In this document: positions 8,793-16,415 of the stretch, in pieces | Position numbering within the stretch: the stretch's first letter is position 1 | How the letters are laid out: each line of letters begins with the position of its first letter | NCBI GenBank assembly: GCA_016795485.1 | Contig: JAEUHM010000034.1 | Location: 33,933-97,932, forward strand | Length of the DNA: 64,000 nucleotides | Reading direction: 5' to 3' | Origin: Verrucomicrobiaceae bacterium | GTDB taxonomy: Bacteria > Verrucomicrobiota > Verrucomicrobiia > Verrucomicrobiales > Verrucomicrobiaceae | Translations under genes and position numbers: made by a program | Notes under the pieces: generated by a model | Seen by the model: only the letters and a program-made list of their open reading frames with translations | The model's database searches: none | Told to the model about the DNA's origin: nothing

Positions 8793-8931
8793 CAGGTCAA
8801 ACAGGCATCGCGGGTCTAAACGCTGCCTTTCCATCGGCATCAAACCCTGTCAAGAACCAGCCCGCAGCCTTTCACTTCGTCATTGATTCCAGCCTAGGCT
8901 CCGGCACACTGCCCGCCCCCATTTTAGACCC

Positions 8932-10221
8932 ATGGCTGCGTTCAAAACCGTCAAAGGATTCCGCGATTTCTTCCCTGAAGACATCGCTCTGCGCAATTTC
9001 ATCTTCGACACCTGGAGGAGGGTGGCTCGCCGCTATGGATTTGTCGAATACGAAGCCCCTTTCGTGGAATCGACCGACCTCTACCGCAGAAAAAGTGGTG
9101 AGGAAATCGTCAAACAGCTCTTCTGTTTCAAAGACAAAGCCGACCGCGAGATCAGCCTCCGCCCAGAAGTCACCCCTTCCCTGGCCCGCATGGCTGCCGC
9201 ACGTCAGCGCGACTACCGTAAACCACTCAAGTGGTTCCAGATCGGCTCCTGCTTCCGCTATGAGGAGCCGCAGGAAGGGCGGACTCGTGAGTTCATCCAG
9301 TTCAATGCAGACATCCTCGGAGACGGCTCCGTAGCTGTAGACGCTGAGCTCGTAGCCCTTTCGATTGACGTCATGCGCGAGTTCGGAGCCACTCAAGAAG
9401 ACTTTGTCATTCGCCTCAGCACTCGGGAACTGTGGAAAGGCTTTCTCGATCAACACAACATCGCCCCTGAGCAACAACCTGCGTTCCTACAGATCATCGA
9501 TAAGATTGAGCGTGCCCGTCCAGACGAGACTGAAACCCGGCTCGCTCCCTTCGGCATCTCCCTCGGTGAAGTTCGTGCCTTCATGGACACAGCCGATAGT
9601 GATCACCCCGTCTTTGCTGAACTAAAGGCCAACCTCACTGCACGCGGTCTCTGGGACTTCATTCGCATTGACGCCACCATCGTCCGCGGCCTTGCCTACT
9701 ACACCGGCACAGTGTTTGAAGTATTTGATCTCAAGCACGACCTCCGTGCTGTAGCAGGTGGCGGGCGCTATGATCAGCTCTGCTCCGTCATGAGCGGCGG
9801 TGCGGTTGATATGCCTGCTGCTGGTTTTGCCATGGGAGACGTCGTGCTCGGCATCCTCCTCTCCAAGACACCTGGCGCTCAGTTCAAGCTCATCGATAGC
9901 CTTGCTGAGCAAACTAGGATCGACGTGTCGGTCATCATCGCAGACGAAACCAAACGCCTCGATGCACTCGCTGCCGTGCAGACCCTACGTGCCGCAGGCC
10001 TTCGTGTGGACTACAGCTTCAACGCCGCAAAGATGAACAAGCAGTTCCAGAGCGCGGAAGCGCAGAAGGCACGTGCAGCAGTCATCTTCGGCAATGAATA
10101 CCCTCAGGTAGCCATCAAAGACCTCGCCAATCGCCAGCAGACCAACGTCGACATCGCCGAGTTGGAGACATCCCTCCTCGCTCTGCTCAAGACCGCAGCC
10201 CTCGGTCCATTAGTGGCTTAG
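8932..10221 (+). CDS. hisS: histidyl-tRNA synthetase
   Basis: 429 residues, typical class II HisRS, which charges tRNA-His. Seen in order: N-terminal VKGFRDFFPED, motif 2 around QIGSCFRYEEPQEGRTREF, the histidine-specific loop RGLAYYTGTVFEVFD, motif 3 region GGGRYDQLC, and a C-terminal anticodon-binding alpha/beta domain (about residues 330-425). ATG at 8932 begins directly before the conserved region. No strong ribosome-binding site is visible, as is common in this window. A secreted PHP protein gene follows about 60 bp downstream. Confidence 0.96.
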   Translation: MAAFKTVKGFRDFFPEDIALRNFIFDTWRRVARRYGFVEYEAPFVESTDLYRRKSGEEIVKQLFCFKDKADREISLRPEVTPSLARMAAARQRDYRKPLKWFQIGSCFRYEEPQEGRTREFIQFNADILGDGSVAVDAELVALSIDVMREFGATQEDFVIRLSTRELWKGFLDQHNIAPEQQPAFLQIIDKIERARPDETETRLAPFGISLGEVRAFMDTADSDHPVFAELKANLTARGLWDFIRIDATIVRGLAYYTGTVFEVFDLKHDLRAVAGGGRYDQLCSVMSGGAVDMPAAGFAMGDVVLGILLSKTPGAQFKLIDSLAEQTRIDVSVIIADETKRLDALAAVQTLRAAGLRVDYSFNAAKMNKQFQSAEAQKARAAVIFGNEYPQVAIKDLANRQQTNVDIAELETSLLALLKTAALGPLVA

Positions 10222-10281
10222 TCACCACTTCATGAGTATCAAAAACGCAAGTCTGCGCCCCATGCAGACGTTTGCGTGCAC

Positions 10282-11538
10282 ATGACTCGTCTGCTCCTTC
10301 CACTCCTCACACTCATCGCCCTGCCAGCCACTGCCGAGCCCCGCTGGTATAAGGGCAACACGCACACTCATACCCTGTGGAGTGATGGCGATGACTTCCC
10401 TGAGATGATTATCGACTGGTACAAGACCAAAGGCTATGACTTCCTCGGCCTCTCCGACCATAACATCCTCCAGGACAAAGAAATGTGGATGGACACCACC
10501 GCCTTGCAGAAGCGCCGGAAGAAGCTTGGCAAGCCCACCATGGACAAATACATCGCCCGCTTTGGCGATGACTGGGTAGAGACCCGCGAGAAAGGCGGCA
10601 AGACCGAAGTCCGGCTGAAGAAAATGGACGATTACGCGCCCAAGTTTAACGAAGATGGCAAGTTCCTCCTCGTAAAGGCTGAAGAGATCAGCGCGGGCTT
10701 CAAGACCTCACCCATTCACATCAATGCCGTCAATATCCAAGAGACCATCGCCCCTGTGAAGGACGATGTCGACGTTCCCACCACCATCCGCTCCAACCTC
10801 AAGCTCGTAGCAGATCAGGCACGCCGTCTAGGCATCCCCATCCTCACCCACATCAACCACCCCAACTTCCGCTGGGGCCTCACCGCAGAAGATCTAGCCG
10901 CCATCGACGACGAGCGCTTCTTTGAGATCTTCAATGGCCATCCCATGATCTACTACGAGGGCGATGAGCACCACTACGGCCACGAGATGCTCTGGGACAT
11001 CGCCAACACCCTCCGCCTCGGCTCCCTCAACATGCCCGTCATGTATGGAGTCGGCACTGATGACAGCCACGACTACCACGGAGAGGAAAGCAGCCCCGGA
11101 CGTGGATGGGTAGTCGTCCGTGCTGAGAAACTAGAGGCCACCGCGCTCGTGAATGCCATGTATGCAGGCGACTTCTACGCCAGCAGCGGAGTCAGCATCG
11201 ACGACGTGGCCTTTAAGGATGGCAAACTCAACATCCGCATCAAAGGCGAGCCCGGCGTACAATACACCACTGTCATCCGCGGCACACCCAAAGGCTACGA
11301 CAGCACCACGGAGCCCGTCACCATGCCTGGCAAAGACCCACAGCCTACCCGCAAGCGCTACTCCAAAGACATCGGCACCACCTTTGCCACCGTCACTGGC
11401 ACAGAAGTCAGCTACACCCCCACCGGAAAGGAACTCTTCTTCCGCGCTGTCATCACCTCCACCAAGCCCCACCCAAATCCAACCTACAAAGGCCAGACCG
11501 AGATGGCCTGGACTCAGCCCATTGTCGGCAAGCCCTAG
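10282..11538 (+). CDS. secreted PHP-domain phosphoesterase-like protein
   Basis: About 418 residues. A signal peptide (MTRLLLPLLTLIALPATA) is followed by the PHP-domain metal motif HTHTLWSDGD (about residues 31-40), DFLGLSDHN, HINHPNF and the late GTDDSHDY, all typical ligands of this trinuclear metal fold. PHP proteins hydrolyse phosphoesters; secreted members are common in Verrucomicrobia and Planctomycetes and are mostly uncharacterised. The C-terminal 100 residues form beta-rich sequence without recognised motifs. ATG at 10282 is chosen because the signal peptide starts there; a GTG two codons upstream is equally possible. It is in the same direction as hisS, 60 bp away. Confidence 0.82.
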   Translation: MTRLLLPLLTLIALPATAEPRWYKGNTHTHTLWSDGDDFPEMIIDWYKTKGYDFLGLSDHNILQDKEMWMDTTALQKRRKKLGKPTMDKYIARFGDDWVETREKGGKTEVRLKKMDDYAPKFNEDGKFLLVKAEEISAGFKTSPIHINAVNIQETIAPVKDDVDVPTTIRSNLKLVADQARRLGIPILTHINHPNFRWGLTAEDLAAIDDERFFEIFNGHPMIYYEGDEHHYGHEMLWDIANTLRLGSLNMPVMYGVGTDDSHDYHGEESSPGRGWVVVRAEKLEATALVNAMYAGDFYASSGVSIDDVAFKDGKLNIRIKGEPGVQYTTVIRGTPKGYDSTTEPVTMPGKDPQPTRKRYSKDIGTTFATVTGTEVSYTPTGKELFFRAVITSTKPHPNPTYKGQTEMAWTQPIVGKP

Positions 11539-11568
11539 CTTCGGCCCCTCGCCACACCGCTCACCACG

Positions 11569-12042
11569 TCAAGCCGCCGCACACACCGGACACACCCCGT
11601 AGAATGACAACTCGTGATACAGGCACGAGTAGCCATTGTCTTTACTGATCTGCTTTTCCAGTTCCTCAGCAGGGCAATCCAAGTCCAGACGCCTAATCTG
11701 ACCGCACTGCGTGCAAATCAGATAGTCGTTATGCTCACCAGGCACATGATACACATAGTACGCAGAGCGATCGTGCAGACCCAAGCGCCGGATGATACCC
11801 AGACGCTCTAGTTTCGTCAGCAAACGATAAATCGTCGCCCGATCCGCCTTATCCGCAAGCACCTGAGCTTCTGTGATGTTAGCCAGCGTCAGCGGCTGGC
11901 TCGCCGAAATGAGAAGCCGCAGCACCTCCTCCAACGCCCGCGTTCGGCGCAATCCAGCCTCCCGAGCCCTATCGAGCGCCTGACAGTGCAAGCACTCAGG
12001 ATCACGCTCGCGTGAGTGAGGATGAGGATGAAGATGGGCCAT
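11569..12042 (-). CDS. Fur-family transcriptional repressor
   Basis: 157 residues, a metal-responsive repressor of the Fur/Zur/PerR family. An unusual N terminus carries a His run (HLHPHPH, residues 3-9) and a CLHC pair (17-20). It is followed by the winged helix with ADRATIYRLLTKLERLGIIR and the dimerisation domain with HNDYLICTQCGQI and GVCPVC, two CxxC pairs giving the structural zinc site. The His/Cys-rich start and the many sulfur ligands would fit a zinc sensor (Zur) but the metal cannot be told from sequence. ATG at 12042 is preferred over an upstream start that would add hydrophobic residues. No neighbouring metal transporter is present. Convergent with the PHP gene. Confidence 0.85.
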   Translation of the reverse strand: MAHLHPHPHSRERDPECLHCQALDRAREAGLRRTRALEEVLRLLISASQPLTLANITEAQVLADKADRATIYRLLTKLERLGIIRRLGLHDRSAYYVYHVPGEHNDYLICTQCGQIRRLDLDCPAEELEKQISKDNGYSCLYHELSFYGVCPVCAAA

Positions 12043-12384
12043 GATGGACCACGGATCATGAAGCCAGAAGCCCCAAACGCAACCAAAAGGCACCAGCAAC
12101 CATCCAACCCCAAAAACGCAGCGACAGAGGTGGCTTAAGTGTCAAGAAAACAGCGAGGAGGCTATCGAAGCCACAGCCGAAGAACAAATAGCGCTGCCCG
12201 CACATTCGACCAGATCTGCCCCTTCCTCTTACCGTGCGGAATCGCCCCCCCTTGAGATAGCCGCTCACGCGGCAATCCCAATCTTCAACCGCAGTAGCCA
12301 ATGCTGGCTCCATGAAGCCCAAAAACAACCACCTCAACCCCTCACAGCAAGACGGCCTTCAATGTTCGACCTAGGTTGGTGGTA
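12043..12384. other. intergenic stretch without a convincing gene
   Basis: About 340 bp between the Fur gene and the first small membrane-protein gene. One minus-strand reading frame of 93 codons exists but has no hydrophobicity pattern, motif or plausible start, and runs through a homopolymeric C tract. I see no hairpin with a T tract and no copy of the palindrome found further right. Confidence 0.4.
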
Positions 12385-12861
12385 TCATGGGTCTCTGTCT
12401 TGGTGGTGTCTCATGGCCCCAGTGCAGATTCGCGGGTGATCCCCAACAGATGAAGTAAGCCAATCCAGGACGAGGGCGAAGTCAAACGCCTCGAATGTCC
12501 GGTAAAAGCTGATGCTGGATGCTGCCGGATCACTGGTGTGAACAATGACTGAGTAAAGTGTCAGTCTGTGGTATCGTGCGATCAGGTAGATTACACACAA
12601 AAGAAGTGCAAAGACCGTGAGTGTTGAAAACGCAAACCTGCGGTGGACGAGGATGAACACAACACCCAGCAACACCAACAACCCAACGGCGAGCCAAAGC
12701 CCCACTCGATTCCCGCGAAGCTGGAATGAGGTAACTGACGACTTGGTGATCGGCTCTGCTGGAATCGCAATCGAACAAAATACAGTGTCAGGCGCGTCCG
12801 TCATGACAACGTTCCGCTCTGGACCTTCCGCTGTGATGTTAGTTATCCTGCCGATCTTCAT
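12385..12861 (-). CDS. small membrane protein, unknown
   Basis: 158 residues, not recognised. A soluble N-terminal stretch (1-53) is followed by two adjacent transmembrane helices (about 56-74 and 79-97) separated by a short basic loop (HRR), then a 60-residue soluble tail with Arg/His/Asp-rich end. The ATG at 12861 starts MKIGRITNIT; an in-frame upstream start would fall into the attC-like palindrome. The gene begins about 20 bp from that palindrome. This two-helix architecture matches the third gene of the array only in general style. It could be a cassette-type accessory gene. Confidence 0.5.
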   Translation of the reverse strand: MKIGRITNITAEGPERNVVMTDAPDTVFCSIAIPAEPITKSSVTSFQLRGNRVGLWLAVGLLVLLGVVFILVHRRFAFSTLTVFALLLCVIYLIARYHRLTLYSVIVHTSDPAASSISFYRTFEAFDFALVLDWLTSSVGDHPRICTGAMRHHQDRDP

Positions 12862-12881
12862 GGCGGTGAACCTTGTTTCTT

Positions 12882-12976
12882 GGGCGAACGCCACGGATCA
12901 GGCGGTGGCGAGGGCAAGAAGTTGCCTACACGACAAATAGCCTTCGAGTCGTTGCCCGCTTCTGTTTTCTTCGGCT
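12882..12976 (-). repeat. attC-like palindrome, copy A
   Basis: Imperfect palindrome of about 95 bp. Outer arms GGGCGAACG (12882-12890) and CTTCGGC (about 12969-12975). Inner arms GGGCAA (12912-12917) and TTGCCC (12952-12957), with unpaired bases in one arm and a central spacer. Read on the minus strand it ends with GATCCGTGGCGTTCGCCC, carrying a GTT core like integron attC sites. It lies exactly between two minus-strand genes: it starts just after the stop of the gene at 12980 and ends 20 bp before the start at 12861. Very similar to copy B, less so to copy C. Confidence 0.55.
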
Positions 12977-12979
12977 GCT

Positions 12980-13390
12980 TCATTGGTCTGCATGGTGCTC
13001 TTTCCACCCCTTCTCCAACTTAGGATTTACTTTGCGCCAAAGGATGCCGTGATAGGACGGGTGGAACATCTCTAGACCAATCAGTAGCACGCTGAGAGTG
13101 ATGGCAGCGCCAATGGTAAAATACCAGGTCGGCTGACCGATCAGACTGGAGCAACTAGCCAAAACCGTGAACACTCCAGCCCACATGAGCTCGGGAGTGC
13201 GTCGTATCCTGAAAACGTTGCAATATAGGAAGAATGTTCCCGTGACGTAGCTAACAACAAGTAACCTCGGCTCATCGAGTGTCCGCCAAGCAACGACCCC
13301 AAGTAGTCCCACTGCGAGCACAACACAGTCGAATACTGACATCCGAAAGCCCGGAGCAAAAACAGGTGGCTCAATGTGTCTATCTCTCAT
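12980..13390 (-). CDS. small integral membrane protein, unknown
   Basis: 136 residues, not recognised. Four hydrophobic segments are visible (roughly residues 18-32, 38-54, 62-76 and 83-100), followed by a charged tail ending in WKEHHADQ. The start chosen (MRDRHIEPP) overlaps the stop of the preceding 59-residue gene by 11 bp, suggesting the two are translated together as one cassette. A longer reading frame upstream has start codons but lies inside that gene. Its stop abuts palindrome copy A. Confidence 0.5.
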   Translation of the reverse strand: MRDRHIEPPVFAPGFRMSVFDCVVLAVGLLGVVAWRTLDEPRLLVVSYVTGTFFLYCNVFRIRRTPELMWAGVFTVLASCSSLIGQPTWYFTIGAAITLSVLLIGLEMFHPSYHGILWRKVNPKLEKGWKEHHADQ

Positions 13391-13559
13391 GTGATGAAGT
13401 CCGCGGAGAACGAAATAAGGCTGACAGGCCCATAAAGGCGAACCCAATAATGGTAAACACATCGCCAGAGCCCGGTGGCCCATGATGTCGCTTCACATAG
13501 CCAGTCCACAGGAGAGCTCCTGATGCTGCAAGGGAAAGGATGAAGAGCAGTTTTCTCAT
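13380..13559 (-). CDS. very small membrane/secreted protein
   Basis: 59 residues: MRKLLFILSLAASGALLWTGY gives a signal anchor or first transmembrane helix, then a short hydrophilic loop, then a second hydrophobic segment (about residues 34-47) and a charged tail. No family recognised. Its start lies about 22 bp from palindrome copy B. The codons before ATG match the region preceding the gene at 12861 (both encode ETxFTAM in the upstream frame), so the palindrome and gene leader were duplicated together. Overlaps the next gene by 11 bp. Confidence 0.45.
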   Translation of the reverse strand: MRKLLFILSLAASGALLWTGYVKRHHGPPGSGDVFTIIGFAFMGLSALFRSPRTSSHER

Positions 13560-13580
13560 GGCGGTGAACTCCGTTTCATT

Positions 13581-13674
13581 GCCGAACACCTCGGACTAAG
13601 CCATGGCGAGGGCAAGAAGTTGCTTACACGACAGATAGCCTTCGAGCCGTTGCCCGCTTCTGTTTTCTTCGGCT
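13581..13674 (-). repeat. attC-like palindrome, copy B
   Basis: About 94 bp, nearly identical in its centre to copy A. Outer arms GCCGAAC (13581-13587) and TTCGGC (13668-13673); inner arms GGGCAA (13610-13615) and TTGCCC (13650-13655). It lies between the stop of the GNAT gene (13692) and the start of the 59-residue gene (13559). On the minus strand it ends GAGGTGTTCGGC, again with a GTT core. Confidence 0.55.
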
Positions 13675-13691
13675 TTGTTGGTGGAAGGTGG

Positions 13692-14177
13692 CTACTCATG
13701 GCTGATGACTGGCTCTGACAAGCGGCGGATCATGGAGAAGTTCGGTGCCGGATGTCCAAGAATGACGTTCATGCGACTCTCAACAATCTCAAAGTCGTGA
13801 GCCAAAAAAAAGTTCTTGGCCGTGATGCTGACATCCGCAGTAATCGCAGGGACACCCAAAGTGCATGCCTCGGAAACAATAGTTGTCATCAGTGCCGCGC
13901 CGACTCCCTGCCGCTGGTGGTCAGGACTAACGTAGAAATAGTCAACAAAGCCAGTCGCGTCCAGCTCCGCAAAGCCAACGATCTGATCGTCCGTCAGTGC
14001 AACAAATGGGTTCTTCTCTAGTAGGCGTGAGGCCCAATCGGTCATGTCCATGTCTGGTGGTGCCCATCTACGCAAAAGCTCCGTGTGGTAATCAGCAGCA
14101 TTCGTCTCGTGGGTAGCCCTGAAATACACACGCCAAATCTGGGCCTCCTCTCCGGTCATGTATCGTCGGATATTCAT
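13692..14177 (-). CDS. GNAT family N-acetyltransferase
   Basis: 161 residues, the usual GNAT length. The acetyl-CoA-binding motif A is clear: FYVSPDHQRQGVGAALM (Q/R-x-x-G-x-G/A) at about residues 80-96, preceded by the beta-4 strand ATGFVDYF. An N-terminal MNIRRYMTGEEAQIWRVYF opening is typical of the family. It transfers acetyl from acetyl-CoA to an unknown amine. It is flanked on both sides by attC-like palindromes (copies C and B), so it has the form of a single-gene cassette. GNAT genes are frequent in integron cassette arrays. Confidence 0.82.
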   Translation of the reverse strand: MNIRRYMTGEEAQIWRVYFRATHETNAADYHTELLRRWAPPDMDMTDWASRLLEKNPFVALTDDQIVGFAELDATGFVDYFYVSPDHQRQGVGAALMTTIVSEACTLGVPAITADVSITAKNFFLAHDFEIVESRMNVILGHPAPNFSMIRRLSEPVISHE

Positions 14178-14208
14178 TCAAATCATGTCGAGTGGCACTC
14201 GTCGGTTA

Positions 14209-14285
14209 GCCGAACGACGCGGATCAGGCGGGGACGAGCGGAAGACGTTGCTTACACGACAGATAGCCTTCGAATCGTCCCCGTC
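14209..14285 (-). repeat. attC-like palindrome, copy C
   Basis: Shares the GCCGAACGACGCGGATCAGG boundary and the central CTTACACGACAGATAGCCTT with copies A/B. Its inner arms differ: GGGGACGA (14230-14237) pairs perfectly with TCGTCCCC (14275-14282). Thus both arms changed together relative to copies A and B (GGGCAA/TTGCCC), so folding is conserved more than sequence. No matching right outer arm is visible; the similarity stops at about 14285, toward the IS110 remnant. It sits 32 bp upstream of the GNAT start. Confidence 0.5.
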
Positions 14286-14596
14286 ATGGGCAATTTCAAA
14301 ACATCAAGCCACTCGCCCGCAAAAGACGCAGGCATACTTCTTCTCGCCACAAGAAGAACTACACACTCAAGTTACGCCCACTGTCGCAAGCTTCCAGAGC
14401 CTCCAACCCCAAACCCGCGATCAGAGCCGGGACACGCCCCGTGCCACAACCTTGCCAGACCGGTTCCAGCGTTCCCGCTGCCTGCGCCCCGCCTATTCTC
14501 ACCAAGATGTTCCAAGCCGCCCTGAGCAAAGCCTCGGAGGCTGGTGACCCAACCCCTCTCCTGCATGTGAGCATCGACCGCGCGATATTGAATCGC
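14286..14596. other. non-coding or decayed stretch left of the IS110 remnant
   Basis: About 310 bp without a believable gene. Open frames exist on both strands but have no motif and odd Pro/Arg/Thr-rich composition. It may contain the worn 5' part of the IS110-type element, but I cannot align it to anything. Confidence 0.4.
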
Positions 14597-14943
14597 CGCA
14601 TCGGTGACTGGCACCGCTTCACCAACCGAAAGCAAGCCGGCAGTTTTGTTGGCGCGTGTCCCTGCGAGTATAGCAGCGGTGGGGTGCAACAGTAGAGCGG
14701 CAAGATCGACCGCCGTGGCGATCCCCACGTCCAAAGGATGATGACCGCGTTGGTATGGCGGCTGCGCAAGTTCCAGCCACAATGGCGAGGCTTTGTGAAT
14801 GTAGCCGCCATCGTTGGCCCCGAAAGCAAATCGGACGCCCGGCCCGGAAGAACGCCATCACAGCCTGTGTGCGCCTGCTCTTCATTGATTTGTGGCGTCT
14901 GTTCAACGGCCAACTCCAAGCCAGCGAGATCGGTTTAATCTAA
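14597..14943 (+). pseudogene. decayed IS110-family transposase, C-terminal part
   Basis: Two reading frames together give the C-terminal domain typical of IS110/IS116/IS902 transposases. In frame 2, IGDWHRFTNRKQAGSFVGA and PCEYSSG reach an in-frame TAG at 14693-14695, continuing as SGKIDRRGDPHVQRMM and FQPQWRGF. Near 14800-14830 the match moves to frame 1 as RKNAITACVRLLFIDLWRLF and SEIGLI, ending at TAA 14941-14943. Family members normally carry 'FKNRRQVASYLGLVPSEYSSG...GRITKxGxP' and a final 'ARLLAIDLWRL' helix. The N-terminal DEDD catalytic half is not found. The stop and frameshift mean it is inactive. Confidence 0.7.
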
Positions 14944-15188
14944 ACCCGCCACACCATCAGGAGCTAGGAACCTGAACCAGATGCTGGGATGCCATACAGG
15001 ATGTTGCGCGGGGATGATGCCCGTTGGCCTGCTGTGACGGCGCTTGGGGGACCAAGCGGCCCTGCCTATGGACTCTGGGCCTCTGTGTATTTTGTGGCTC
15101 TGTGGTCAAAGATTGGCTGACTATCAGATGCTAGGCTGCTCGCTCCTTTTTCCTGACTCGATTCAGCGGCATGCAGCCCAACGAATGA
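14944..15188. other. intergenic tail after IS110 remnant
   Basis: About 245 bp with no supported gene. It probably includes the right end of the decayed element, but no terminal repeat or target duplication can be identified. Confidence 0.4.
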
Positions 15189-16403
15189 TTAGCGACCGCT
15201 CGGCTGTAGGTCGGAGTAAACGCCGAAGTCGTGGTAGAAGAAGCGTTTGGCGAGTTTGTACATCCAGTGCTTCTCCGGTATCTGCTCTTCCTGGATCCAC
15301 TGACTGGGGCGGGGTGTCATGCTCTTGAGTTCGGCAACAGCTGACTGGCGGATGGTGGTGTCCGCTGCTCCATGGCGTGCTGCGAGCGCATCCACGAGAT
15401 CGGGGCGCTCCAGCACGATGCAGCCGCGGGTGTGCTTGGCTGCAGTCTCACGGAAGTCTTTGAGGAATGCACTTTGTGTTAGTGCATCGAAGATCCCGCG
15501 ATCATCCCGGATGTTTTCCTTGGCAAACTGAATGATGGGGCATGGCTCAATGGCTCCACTGGGGCTGATGTGATGGCTGATCCCGGTGGCCATGGGGCAC
15601 AGGGCTTTGCCATCGTGATCATAATAGGCATCAACGATGGCGATGGGCATCCTGGCGCGTTGCTCGGTGATGAAGCGGCGCACTTGAGTGATCTGGTCTG
15701 GGCGTAAGGCAAGCTCGGCACTGATCTTGGGTCCCACGGGACGGTAGGTGTGATACCAGGTGTAGTGGACGCCCATGTCGATGAGACGCTGAAGCCATGT
15801 GGTGGTGAGCAAGTCGCCGATATTGGTCTGGCAGAGGCTGGTAGCCACGCCTGTGAGAAGTTTTTGATCCAGGCAGTGACGCAATCCACGCAAGGTGCGA
15901 TTGAGCACGTCTTTGTTTCCACGCCGCTCATCGCTGACGGTGCTGGTGCCCTCTACACTGACGAGTGGTGTGGCATTGCCAAGCTGACGCAATGCACGTG
16001 CGGTCTTCTCGGTAATCAGTTGTCCGTTAGTGAATACTTGGAAGTAGGCATCAGGATGCTGAGCGAGGAAGTCCAGCAACTCAGGGTGCATGAAGGGCTC
16101 GCCTCCGAGGATGCCAAAGAACGAGTTTCCGTGGGCCATGGCATCTTTGACCGTGCGGTTCAGAGTATCGAGATCAATGGCAGTGCGCGGCTTGTCCACA
16201 TCTACCCAGCAGCCTTGGCAGCGTAGGTTGCAGGAGTTCAAGATGCTGATGTAGAGGAACGGCGGGAAGTAGACGCCCTGCTTCATCCGCTGCTGGAAGA
16301 GCATGACGGACCTAGCGCCCTTCACTCCAAAGTTCCAACCTACCTTGGCCAAGCAAAGTGGGTCTACGGTGCGGAGGATGCGAGAGGTGAGGGCGAAGAT
16401 CAT
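15189..16403 (-). CDS. radical SAM/SPASM-type protein
   Basis: 404 residues. The radical SAM 4Fe-4S motif is CNLRCQGCW (CxxxCxxC, about residues 58-65) after a 55-residue helical leader. It is followed by the GGEPF motif for S-adenosylmethionine and the typical half-barrel. A later CPMATG...SPSGAIEPCP segment and RGCIVLE look like a twitch/SPASM auxiliary cluster. The enzyme makes a 5'-deoxyadenosyl radical; its substrate is unknown. It is not an obvious sulfatase-maturase because the full seven-cysteine arrangement is not seen. It starts 12 bp after the alcohol dehydrogenase stop, so the two form an operon. Confidence 0.82.
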   Translation of the reverse strand: MIFALTSRILRTVDPLCLAKVGWNFGVKGARSVMLFQQRMKQGVYFPPFLYISILNSCNLRCQGCWVDVDKPRTAIDLDTLNRTVKDAMAHGNSFFGILGGEPFMHPELLDFLAQHPDAYFQVFTNGQLITEKTARALRQLGNATPLVSVEGTSTVSDERRGNKDVLNRTLRGLRHCLDQKLLTGVATSLCQTNIGDLLTTTWLQRLIDMGVHYTWYHTYRPVGPKISAELALRPDQITQVRRFITEQRARMPIAIVDAYYDHDGKALCPMATGISHHISPSGAIEPCPIIQFAKENIRDDRGIFDALTQSAFLKDFRETAAKHTRGCIVLERPDLVDALAARHGAADTTIRQSAVAELKSMTPRPSQWIQEEQIPEKHWMYKLAKRFFYHDFGVYSDLQPSGR

Positions 16404-16415
16404 TGAGGGCGGATA

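Noticed and set aside
12056..12337. Minus-strand 93-codon gene upstream of Fur
   Set aside because: Arg/Gly-rich, crosses a homopolymer run and overlaps the Fur start; no supporting feature.
12882..14285. CRISPR array
   Set aside because: Only three repeat copies, about 90 bp long, spaced by whole genes; no regular short spacers or cas genes.
14359..14919. Minus-strand frame of 186 codons
   Set aside because: It covers the IS110 remnant in antisense and shows no motif; the plus strand has the transposase similarity.
15189..16403. Anaerobic sulfatase-maturing enzyme (anSME)
   Set aside because: The radical SAM protein has CxxxCxxC but not the full set of seven C-terminal cysteines for two auxiliary clusters, and it pairs with an alcohol dehydrogenase, not a sulfatase.
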